Shown piece by piece: positions 1 through 6,254 of a stretch of 8,019 nt of DNA. The DNA lies in contig JANYKH010000283.1 of the NCBI GenBank assembly GCA_025358235.1, forward strand, positions 1 to 8,019, written 5' to 3'. The translations under genes and the position numbers were made by a program. Source of the DNA: Chloroflexota bacterium (GTDB lineage Bacteria > Chloroflexota > Dehalococcoidia > Dehalococcoidales > RBG-16-60-22). How positions within the stretch are numbered: position 1 is the stretch's first letter; the number at the start of each line of letters is the position of its first letter. The notes under the pieces are model-generated. The model did no database searches and had not been told where the DNA came from. It was given only the letters and a program-made list of their open reading frames with translations.

Positions 1-569
1 CCGTAGGTTAAAGCCAGGTCCCGTGCTTCTTTCGGTAGAAAGAAACGAAGCGTCTCTCCCTTGTCACCCGCGAGAAGAGTGGTATTCCCGGTATTAACGA
101 ACTGAATATACTCCCGCACACTTACGGCGTTGTTTTCCACCACGATGACCGTATGGGCCAACTCTATCTTCATGTTGACGTCTGAAGTGGTGGAATCCCA
201 TACGTCCAGGGTTATAGATTTATTCGTTTCATTTGCGGCAAATATTAGAGTATCTGAGAGATATTCCGCTTTCTGGAAGATGACCGAAACGACGTAAGAA
301 TAATCGGCTCCCGTATTCAGGCCACTGAAAGAAAAGAACCCATTTTCATCGGTTTTGCTAGTGATGGGATTCTGGTTCACGCGGTTTTGCTGTATTTTCA
401 GCACAACATCCTGCTGTGCGACGGTGCCGCCGTTTTTCGTACCGTTAATCAGCTTGCCCTGGATTAGCCCGTTTCCGGCCGCCTCTGCGGGAGTGGCAGT
501 CATCATTACCGGCAGCCACATGGCCAGGCAGAGAATAATCGCCAACATTATCGTGAAATTTCTTTTCAT
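1..569 (-). CDS. Secreted carboxypeptidase-regulatory-like domain protein downstream of ccmF (partial, 3' end missing)
   Basis: The reading frame is open from an ATG at 569 to the window edge: 189 residues, no stop. It starts 7 bp after the ccmF stop, so it is probably translationally coupled; no strong Shine-Dalgarno is visible. Residues 1-31 are a classical signal peptide: MKRN, a hydrophobic core, then a TPAEAA cleavage region. From about residue 34 there is a beta-rich segment of the carboxypeptidase-regulatory / CNA-B-like type, with GLIQGKLINGT, a TDENGFFSFSGL turn (residues 73-84) and later LDVWDSTTSD. The second part (about 135-189) looks like another beta domain (VREYIQFVNTGN, LRFFLP). 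No haem motif and no Cys occur after the signal peptide. The neighbourhood implies an exported accessory of cytochrome maturation or the envelope, but this is inference; I do not recognise a named gene. The missing C-terminus may hold a membrane anchor. Confidence 0.85.
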   Translation of the reverse strand, partial: MKRNFTIMLAIILCLAMWLPVMMTATPAEAAGNGLIQGKLINGTKNGGTVAQQDVVLKIQQNRVNQNPITSKTDENGFFSFSGLNTGADYSYVVSVIFQKAEYLSDTLIFAANETNKSITLDVWDSTTSDVNMKIELAHTVIVVENNAVSVREYIQFVNTGNTTLLAGDKGETLRFFLPKEARDLALTY

Positions 570-576
570 CAAGATA

Positions 577-2610
577 TCAGGCTCGATTGCCCCGGCGCAG
601 CCTGTTAACCTCCAGTTCAATTTCTTCTTCCACGGTGTGACTTTTACCCGGTTCCGGTTTAGGCTCCGGTCTGGTTTCCGGAACGTCTTTACGGGTTCTT
701 GAAGGCCAGTATGCCAGCAGTCCGCCAATCACGATTACTGCGGCCCCGATCCATATCCAATCTACCAGCGGATTAACGAGCACTTTGAAAAAAGTGGAAC
801 CATCCGCGGCGGTTTCTCCCGGAATCACATACAGGTCCTCCGCGAGCGTACTGCGGATAGCCACTTCAGTCACCGGCTGGTTGTAATTTACATGAATTGT
901 CCTCTTGGGTATTAGGGAGGAAATTTCCTGCCCCGCTTTAGAAACCGAAAGTGTATTATTGATGATGGTCTGTTCGGTTTGATGATCTATCCGGGTGCTC
1001 TGATAAGTCAGGGTATAATCCCCTACTGTCAGGGATTGGCCGGTCTTTAATGTTCCCTGGGCTTCTTTGGAATAGAAAGAGGACCCGATAATGCCGATGG
1101 CCATGACAGCCAGTCCCAGGTGCACCAGAAACGCGCCGTAGCGGGATCGATTATCTAAAAATAAATGCCCGAAGGCTTGCATATAATTTTCATTTTTAGC
1201 GGCGGCCCTCGTTCGTGTGTGATTGACCCACTGAGCGACGATACTGGCCAAAACAAAGCCGCAGAGCATGTAAGCCGCGATTCCCTGCCACCCCCTCGCC
1301 CCAAACGCCAGAGCGATAACTGCGGTAACGATGGCAGCGGCGCCGGGAATTACCAGGCTGCGGCCTAGCTTGCCCATATTTACCTGCTGCCAGCTGACAA
1401 CCGTGCAAACCCCAGCCAGCAGAATTAAAACCAGGAAAAGCGGGTTGTTAACCCGGTTGAAGAAAGGCGCGCCCACCCCCACCCTGGAGCCCCAGAAAGC
1501 CTCGGAGATGGCCGGAAACACCGTCCCCAGCAGGATTATCAGGGTGGTACCAAGTAACAGCATGTTGGTTAACATGAAGGCTGTTTCCCGTGAAACGATG
1601 GACTGCATTTCCTCGCCGCTTTTCAATGCGCTGCGCCGGCTGTTCACCAGGTAAACAGAGCCGACGATGATCAACAACATGAAAATGATAAAATATGGGC
1701 TCATGCCCGTATCACCAAAAGTGTGGACCGACTGTAAAATATCGCTGCGCGTCAGATAAGTGCCGAAAATCGAAAGCAGGAAAGCAATTATCACCAGTGA
1801 GACCGTCCAGACCTTGAACATACTCCGCTGGCGCTGAACAATTGCCGAGTGCAAAAAAGCCGTAGCCACCAGCCAGGGCATCAGCCCGGCGTTTTCCACG
1901 GGGTCCCAGGCCCAGTAGCCGCCCCACCCCAATTCCACGTAGGCCCACCACATGCCGATAGCGTTGCCGGCGCCGAGCAATAGCCAGGCCGCCAGCATCC
2001 AGCGCCTTACCGCCAGCGTCCAGTCGTCATCCAGTTTACGGGTTATTAGCGCTGCCACCACGAAAGCGAAAGGTACCGCCATCAACACGTATCCGGCAAG
2101 AAGTGCGGGGGGGTGAATAACCATACCGGGATTTTGCAGAATTGGATTTAGACCCTGGCCGTCAAGTGGAGGGGTTATCTTTAAAAAAGGATTGGCAGTA
2201 GCTAACAGCAACAACAGGAAAAAGGACTCTGTCAGCATTAAGACCGAACAGGCGGAAGGAGTTAAGGTAGTGTACCGCCGTCGATTTAAAATGACGATAA
2301 ATGAGGCCAGTGAAAGCAGCCAGGCCCAAAGCAACAGCGAACCGGCATTACCTGCCCAAAGGGCGCTGAAAAGGTAAAGTCCTGGCAAAGCTTTGCTGCT
2401 GTAAGAGGCCACATATTCCAGGGAAAAGTTATGTGACAGCAGACCAATCAAAAGAACAAGTTCGGCGAAAGATACCAGAACGAAGGTTCCGATCAGGGCA
2501 AAACGTCCTGTTCCTGTTGCGGATTTTTTGCCCCCGAAAGCAAACGCCAGGCAGGCAAAGATCGCAGTCAGAAAGGCCAGTACAAGGGCATAGTAACCTA
2601 AGTCTGCCAT
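577..2610 (-). CDS. ccmF: Haem lyase subunit CcmF, cytochrome c maturation
   Basis: This is a polytopic membrane protein of 677 residues (E. coli CcmF is about 647). In System I it takes haem from holo-CcmE and helps attach it to CxxCH motifs outside the cytoplasmic membrane. The signature tryptophan-rich WWD motif is present as WGGYWAWDPVENA (about residues 229-241). The four expected haem-ligand histidines are visible: H166 in MVIHPPALLAGY, H254 in ATAFLHS, H296 in QSVHTFGD and H498 in FLVHLGLAV. A soluble beta-rich loop (about 512-612) precedes the last helix, as in the family. After it comes a charged tail of about 40 residues with Pro/Glu/Lys repeats and a helical EEEIELEVNRLRR end, longer than I expect for E. 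coli-type CcmF. An in-frame GTG lies 6 bp upstream (2616), but GAGGA at 2623-2619 sits 8 nt before the ATG at 2610 and only 2 nt before the GTG, so I chose the ATG. ccmE ends 27 bp upstream. Confidence 0.96.
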   Translation of the reverse strand: MADLGYYALVLAFLTAIFACLAFAFGGKKSATGTGRFALIGTFVLVSFAELVLLIGLLSHNFSLEYVASYSSKALPGLYLFSALWAGNAGSLLLWAWLLSLASFIVILNRRRYTTLTPSACSVLMLTESFFLLLLLATANPFLKITPPLDGQGLNPILQNPGMVIHPPALLAGYVLMAVPFAFVVAALITRKLDDDWTLAVRRWMLAAWLLLGAGNAIGMWWAYVELGWGGYWAWDPVENAGLMPWLVATAFLHSAIVQRQRSMFKVWTVSLVIIAFLLSIFGTYLTRSDILQSVHTFGDTGMSPYFIIFMLLIIVGSVYLVNSRRSALKSGEEMQSIVSRETAFMLTNMLLLGTTLIILLGTVFPAISEAFWGSRVGVGAPFFNRVNNPLFLVLILLAGVCTVVSWQQVNMGKLGRSLVIPGAAAIVTAVIALAFGARGWQGIAAYMLCGFVLASIVAQWVNHTRTRAAAKNENYMQAFGHLFLDNRSRYGAFLVHLGLAVMAIGIIGSSFYSKEAQGTLKTGQSLTVGDYTLTYQSTRIDHQTEQTIINNTLSVSKAGQEISSLIPKRTIHVNYNQPVTEVAIRSTLAEDLYVIPGETAADGSTFFKVLVNPLVDWIWIGAAVIVIGGLLAYWPSRTRKDVPETRPEPKPEPGKSHTVEEEIELEVNRLRRGNRA

Positions 2611-2618
2611 AGCCACCG

Positions 2619-2623
2619 TCCTC
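2619..2623 (-). promoter_or_regulatory. Ribosome binding site deciding the ccmF start
   Basis: GAGGA on the minus strand lies 8 nt before the ATG at 2610 and 2 nt before the in-frame GTG at 2616. The spacing favours ATG, giving 677 rather than 679 residues. Confidence 0.7.
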
Positions 2624-2637
2624 GTTTAGAAATTAAG

Positions 2638-3018
2638 TTAAGCCGGGGAATACTTGGACGCGCACTTGGTAAGGATACTCTTAGCCTCGAATGTGCTACC
2701 GGTACCCATCTTACCCTCGACGACGACATCGACGCCGGGCTTGAAGGTATCCGGAACCGCGCCCTGATAGGTCACGGCCAGGCTTTTATCGCCCTCAACC
2801 AGGTTAAAGCTTATGTTGCTGCCCTGCTGGACAACCGAGCCTTCTGCCACCTGCCCGCCGATGCGGATTGTGGAATTGCCGGGCACTTTATCCAGCTGGC
2901 TGTACTCAGACACCGTATAGTAATAGGTGGCAGAACTCACGAAACCGGTATAGCCGAGATAGACCACGGCCAGAAGCAAAATGATTCCGCCGATTAAAAA
3001 CTTCTTTTTTTTGAACAT
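2638..3018 (-). CDS. ccmE: Haem chaperone CcmE, CxxxY variant
   Basis: The protein has 126 residues: a short Lys-rich cytoplasmic start (MFKKKK), one membrane helix (about 7-27), and a beta-barrel (OB-fold-like) domain facing outward. IRIGGQVAEGSV, ISFNLVEG, LAVTYQGAVPDTFKPG and VVVEGKM are typical CcmE strands. CcmE receives haem from CcmC and delivers it to CcmF. In most bacteria haem is bound covalently by the His of an HxxxY motif near the C-terminus. Here the equivalent segment is LTKCASKYSP: Cys119 (codon TGC at 2664-2662) replaces His, and Tyr123 is kept. This CxxxY form is known from archaea and Desulfovibrio-type systems (System I*). The ATG at 3018 is preceded by GAGGTGG with good spacing. 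A TTG 42 bp upstream in the same frame would add a low-complexity, non-homologous start and is rejected. This is the first gene of the ccmE-ccmF-accessory unit. Confidence 0.95.
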   Translation of the reverse strand: MFKKKKFLIGGIILLLAVVYLGYTGFVSSATYYYTVSEYSQLDKVPGNSTIRIGGQVAEGSVVQQGSNISFNLVEGDKSLAVTYQGAVPDTFKPGVDVVVEGKMGTGSTFEAKSILTKCASKYSPA

Positions 3019-3022
3019 TTGA

Positions 3023-3029
3023 CCACCTC
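3023..3029 (-). promoter_or_regulatory. Ribosome binding site of ccmE
   Basis: GAGGTGG on the minus strand, 4 nt before the ATG at 3018 (7 nt counted from GAGG). It fixes the start at MFKKKK rather than the TTG at 3060. Confidence 0.7.
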
Positions 3030-3064
3030 GCAGTGGACCCAAACCACCACATCCCCTCAAGATA

Positions 3065-3093
3065 ATTTTAACACTTTGAGCTTATAGCTACAA
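3065..3093 (-). promoter_or_regulatory. Candidate sigma-70-type promoter for the ccm cluster
   Basis: On the minus strand, TTGTAG (3093-3088) is followed after exactly 17 nt by TAAAAT (3070-3065), a 5/6 match to the -10 consensus; the -35 matches only at TTG. Transcription would begin near 3057, leaving about 40 nt of leader before the ccmE ATG. The site lies between the terminator of the preceding operon and ccmE, where a promoter is expected. It was found by eye. Confidence 0.4.
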
Positions 3094-3173
3094 TTAAGTA
3101 AAGTCCCTGCATTTTAACGGTAGACCGGGCGGGCGGTTCCATTTGAAATTTATAGCCGTGAAAGCAAGTAGGC

Positions 3174-3206
3174 AAAAGAAAGCCCCCTCCGTCTGGCGGA
3201 GGGGGC
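3174..3206 (-). terminator. Rho-independent terminator after the cytochrome operon
   Basis: A perfect 10-bp stem pairs 3182-3191 with 3197-3206 (GCCCCCTCCG with its complement) around a 5-nt loop. On the minus strand it is followed at once by TTTCTTTT (3181-3174). It begins 11 nt after the stop of the diheme lipoprotein gene, so it terminates minus-strand transcription and separates the cytochrome operon from ccmE. The plus-strand side lacks an immediate U tract. Confidence 0.9.
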
Positions 3207-3216
3207 GTGGTGGCTT

Positions 3217-3594
3217 TTATCTCGGTTTGTGGCAGAGCGAACAGGTATCGTTGGTGCGGCCGGCGTGGTTGGTGGGGATTGGCCGCGCCCCCCCTATACC
3301 GGTGCGGTGGCACAACAGACAGTCAGCCCGGCCGTCAAGGGTGTGTGGGATTGCCGGTCCGTTTACCGGCGTTAGCGTTCCCACCGGGGACACAGGGGCA
3401 GGAGCCGATGTCGTCGCCGGCGGCACGGGGGCGGTCGTGGCTGGCTTGGAAACAGGCGGCGCAGTAGTTGTCGTCACTGCAGGCGCCGGAGTGGTGACAG
3501 CAGGCGCAGGGGTTCCACCACTGCACCCGGCGAAAACGAACACCATGACTACTAACAGAAGCGTCGTAATTAATAGCCGATATTCATTTTTCAT
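3217..3594 (-). CDS. Small diheme c-type cytochrome lipoprotein
   Basis: The protein has 125 residues. A basic start and hydrophobic core lead to a lipobox ending VFAGC (Cys24 lipidated), so it should be tethered to the outer face of the cytoplasmic membrane. Residues 25-75 are a Thr/Pro/Ala linker, probably disordered, which includes two exact copies of TPAPAVT (28-34 and 35-41). The C-terminal 45 residues form a compact domain with two haem sites, CLLCH (92-96) and CSLCH (118-122). His84 (IPHTLDGR) and His110 (IPTNHAGR) each lie a few residues before a CxxCH and are likely distal ligands, making both haems bis-His. The likely role is a small electron shuttle or a partner of the nonaheme protein encoded just upstream (35 bp gap). 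The ATG at 3594 has AGGAG 9 nt before it. It is the last gene of the operon, directly before the terminator. Confidence 0.92.
   Translation of the reverse strand: MKNEYRLLITTLLLVVMVFVFAGCSGGTPAPAVTTPAPAVTTTTAPPVSKPATTAPVPPATTSAPAPVSPVGTLTPVNGPAIPHTLDGRADCLLCHRTGIGGARPIPTNHAGRTNDTCSLCHKPR
3472..3513 (-). repeat. Two 21-bp tandem units in the lipoprotein linker
   Basis: Two adjacent 21-bp units (3513-3493 and 3492-3472) each encode TPAPAVT. At DNA level they differ at several positions, so the duplication is not very recent or is kept by selection on the peptide. Confidence 0.65.
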
Positions 3595-3629
3595 GTCATT
3601 TCACTCCTGTGTCTGGTCCAGTATTTCGC

Positions 3630-6236
3630 TTACTTAAGCGCGGTGATAGACGCGCTGATAATACTGTTTACATAAGCCGGATTGTGAATACCGCCGCTGC
3701 CGTCTCCGGAAACCAGGAAATAGTTCCAGGCCGCTTTAACGAGAGTATCGGAGCTGGCGATAACCGGAGTCTTGCCATCAGTTGTAACGTCGCCCAATTG
3801 CACCTGCAGTTCCTTTACAGAAACCGTGTGTGAGGCCTCGTTCGCCGGCGAATAAGTCACCGAAATGGCGTTCTTCAATTTTACCAGGAAACCTTCCTGG
3901 CCGTGCGGCTCAACCGGTTCCATGGAGGCGATGTTGGTCTTATCCAGGATAATCTTATCTGACTTCATGTCATAGTTCTTGCCGTTGGCGGTATGAGGCG
4001 TGTAGTCCAACAAAGTAGCGCTGGCAGGCATCTTGCTCACCATGTAGGTCCCCATTTTGGCGCCGAGCACCTTGATTCGGTCAAGCGTGCCGCTCTTGAA
4101 GGCATCACCTTCAAAAGTATTGCTGTGGCAAGTGGCGCAAATCTCACCCGTCGCATTAAAGGCATGATTGGTACCGCCGCCCTCAAAGCTGAATTCCGCC
4201 GGAGGAGGGGTAGCTTCCATATGGCAGGTTACGCAAGTATCGGTTAAGAATGAATGCGGGGACCGCTGCCCGACGGGTACCAGGTAGGCGTTCTGTCCCA
4301 TCAGGATATCAGCCTGGGAGGGAGTATGGGGCGCGGTGTAGTTGGCGGGAGGCGCGTCGTCATTGTGCAGACCGTTGCGGGTATTGTGGCAGGTTATACA
4401 GATAGCGCCCTTGCCAACGTTTTTGGCATCGAAGCCGGAGGGCAGCATAGGCGTATTATTCATGATTCGTACGGTGGCTGTGTTAGGTTCGCCGGAACTG
4501 GCACCTTCCGCATGGGGATCATGGCAAACGGCGCAGGTCTGGGGCTGAACAGAGTCCTTAGTAAGGCCCATCGCCTTTAATTCATCGACTGTAGCGTTGC
4601 CGTTTTTACCCTGAATCTGCTTTGTCAGATCACCCTGAGCGGTCCAGGCAAGGAAGCCCTGGCCGGTATGGCAGCGCCCGCAGTGTCCGGCGGTAGCGCC
4701 GCGCGCTTCTACTGTTGCGTCATCAATGGCCAGTTCAAAGTTGGAATGTCCGCTTTCTTCCCATTGCTGGAAGCGGCCGTGGCGGAGAGGTTCGCCGTGG
4801 CAACTGCCGCAAACATCCGCTGAAATGCTCACGCGGGAGGCGTCAATTTTACCGTTGCCGTGAAGCCCGGTATCTTTGTTCGGGCCGTGGCAGTTCTCGC
4901 ATTGAATGTTGGCCAGTTGGGCCGTCCGGGGGAATTTGGCGAACATATTAGACCAGTTGTTGGGAGATGCTTTTGACAGCATCCCGGAAGCGACGAAAGC
5001 GGCATAGTCCGGCTGTTCGTCAATGCCCAAATTATTGGCCTTCTTATCATAGCCAACGCTGTGGCAGGCCAAACAATCTTCACTGTAATGTGTGCTGGTA
5101 TTTATGTTCTTGGTGAAAATCGCGGCATGCCCGGTTTTGCTCCAGTCTTTAAATTGATCAGGGGCAATTTTGTCATTGTGGCAAACGACACAACCTGCAG
5201 AGATAGGCTTGCCAGCAGCATCCTGGCTGGTGATGGCGCCTTCCCATGTACCGGCGTAAAGCGTGACGGTGCCGTTGCCGGTAGCTTCAGTCAGCGTGTA
5301 TTTACCGGGGACATCAGGAGTAAACGCGGGATTTTGTTCCGATGCTCCGTCAATGACTGCTTTAGACCCTGACGGACCGGCAAGGGTCCAGCGGTAAGAA
5401 TTTTGCTTTTTCGCATGGAGTAAAACCGGAACGGCAACAGGAACATCCTCAATGCCGGTGGTGACAGCGTAAGGCAGGTCTGAAGTGACAGTCTGAACTG
5501 CGGAATACTTGCCGCTGGAAGTGGTCACGGTCAGACGCAAACTCACCACCTCGGTGGCGGAGACGGCATGGGGGTTAATGGGCTGTACCTGGTAGCGGTC
5601 TTCCTGCGCCAGGGAGCTAATCAGTTGCGCTTTATACGCGGCGGCATTGGCCAGAGCTATTTTCACCGTATCAGTAGTATTGTCAGATAAAATTGCTTTC
5701 GTGCCACCCGTCTGAGCCCACGAATAACTCACTACCGTGGAACCATCAAGGGAATCGATAGCAGCTTTCAAGCTTAGAGATGCGCCCGGAGCGGCGGTGA
5801 GGGGTGTCCCCAGGCTTACGACCACCGGTGCGGCGGGCGCAAGAGCGATATTCTTGGTGGTTTGCCCGGATACGATGCTTACCGGCTGGGTCAGGGGTTT
5901 AAAATTGGTTTTCTTGAAAGAAAGGGCATAGGACCCCACCGGCAAAGTGGCTGAAAATGAGCCGTTAGCGGCGGAGGTAATCGTAACACCCTGAATAACC
6001 GGGTCAGTGGCTACCGTCACTCCGGCCACCGGAGCGTTGGTTAAGCTGTTCGTCACAGTGCCTGTAATTGTTCCGGTTATTGGACCGGGTGTCACGGGCA
6101 CTGCAGTCGTCGGTGCAACTGTTGTGGGAGGCTGGGTGGTACTGGGCGAAGGTGTCGACTGGCACCCGCCTGCAATCAGGACAAAAATCACAAAGATCGC
6201 GAAAAGGAAATGGCTTATTCGTATCTGTTTGAACAT
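3630..6236 (-). CDS. Nonaheme c-type cytochrome lipoprotein with Ig/PKD-like N-terminal domains
   Basis: The protein has 868 residues. A signal peptide ends in a probable lipobox (LIAGGC, Cys25; Ala at -3 is slightly atypical), followed by a Thr/Pro linker (26-50). Residues about 53-133 form a carboxypeptidase-regulatory-like domain (GTITGTVTNSLTNAPVAGV, SAANGSFSATLPVGSYAL). About 137-252 is PKD/REJ-like (SYSWAQTGG), and about 255-330 is a second Ig-like unit (YRWTLAGPSGSKA, FTPDVPGKYTL). Nine CxxCH motifs start at residues 349, 388, 446, 476, 519, 568, 613, 668 and 700. The core segments (WSKTGHA, CLACHSVGY, QCENCHGP, RFQQWEESGH, CAVCHDPHAEG) resemble cytochrome c554-type multihaem proteins. 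Extra His residues such as H370, H496, H637, H661 and H691 could be distal ligands. The C-terminus ends in AAWNYFLVSGDGSGGIHNP, a motif seen at the end of nitrite-reductase-related multihaem cytochromes. All nine sites are plain CxxCH, so no NrfA-type CxxCK is present. Substrate unknown; an electron conduit or reductase is equally possible. A GGGGGG ribosome site lies 5 nt before the ATG. Confidence 0.93.
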   Translation of the reverse strand: MFKQIRISHFLFAIFVIFVLIAGGCQSTPSPSTTQPPTTVAPTTAVPVTPGPITGTITGTVTNSLTNAPVAGVTVATDPVIQGVTITSAANGSFSATLPVGSYALSFKKTNFKPLTQPVSIVSGQTTKNIALAPAAPVVVSLGTPLTAAPGASLSLKAAIDSLDGSTVVSYSWAQTGGTKAILSDNTTDTVKIALANAAAYKAQLISSLAQEDRYQVQPINPHAVSATEVVSLRLTVTTSSGKYSAVQTVTSDLPYAVTTGIEDVPVAVPVLLHAKKQNSYRWTLAGPSGSKAVIDGASEQNPAFTPDVPGKYTLTEATGNGTVTLYAGTWEGAITSQDAAGKPISAGCVVCHNDKIAPDQFKDWSKTGHAAIFTKNINTSTHYSEDCLACHSVGYDKKANNLGIDEQPDYAAFVASGMLSKASPNNWSNMFAKFPRTAQLANIQCENCHGPNKDTGLHGNGKIDASRVSISADVCGSCHGEPLRHGRFQQWEESGHSNFELAIDDATVEARGATAGHCGRCHTGQGFLAWTAQGDLTKQIQGKNGNATVDELKAMGLTKDSVQPQTCAVCHDPHAEGASSGEPNTATVRIMNNTPMLPSGFDAKNVGKGAICITCHNTRNGLHNDDAPPANYTAPHTPSQADILMGQNAYLVPVGQRSPHSFLTDTCVTCHMEATPPPAEFSFEGGGTNHAFNATGEICATCHSNTFEGDAFKSGTLDRIKVLGAKMGTYMVSKMPASATLLDYTPHTANGKNYDMKSDKIILDKTNIASMEPVEPHGQEGFLVKLKNAISVTYSPANEASHTVSVKELQVQLGDVTTDGKTPVIASSDTLVKAAWNYFLVSGDGSGGIHNPAYVNSIISASITALK

Positions 6237-6254
6237 CCCGGCCCCCCTTTGATA

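Noticed and set aside
355..702. 115-aa plus-strand ORF over the ccmF 3' end and the next gene
   Set aside because: It is antisense to two supported genes and lacks a recognisable domain.
2996..3018. Run of eight A at the ccmE start as a programmed slippage site
   Set aside because: It simply encodes the Lys-rich cytoplasmic start of CcmE. The frame is intact and there is no alternative product to favour.
3019..3060. Upstream TTG start for ccmE adding 14 residues
   Set aside because: The extension is Gly-rich and unlike CcmE N-termini, begins almost at the predicted transcription start, and the internal ATG has a strong ribosome site.
3068..3313. 81-aa minus-strand ORF across the terminator and the start of the ccm leader
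   Set aside because: It overlaps the diheme gene in another frame, spans the terminator hairpin and has no family-like features.
3143..3637. 164-aa plus-strand ORF and a 86-aa companion (3207-3467), rich in Gly/Ala/Val
   Set aside because: They are antisense to the Thr/Pro/Ala linker of the diheme lipoprotein. The composition is a mirror of that linker, and the first runs through the terminator.
4254..4580. 108-aa plus-strand ORF, and others such as 3993-4247 and 5061-5372
   Set aside because: All lie antisense within the nonaheme gene, whose CxxCH motifs prove the minus-strand frame.
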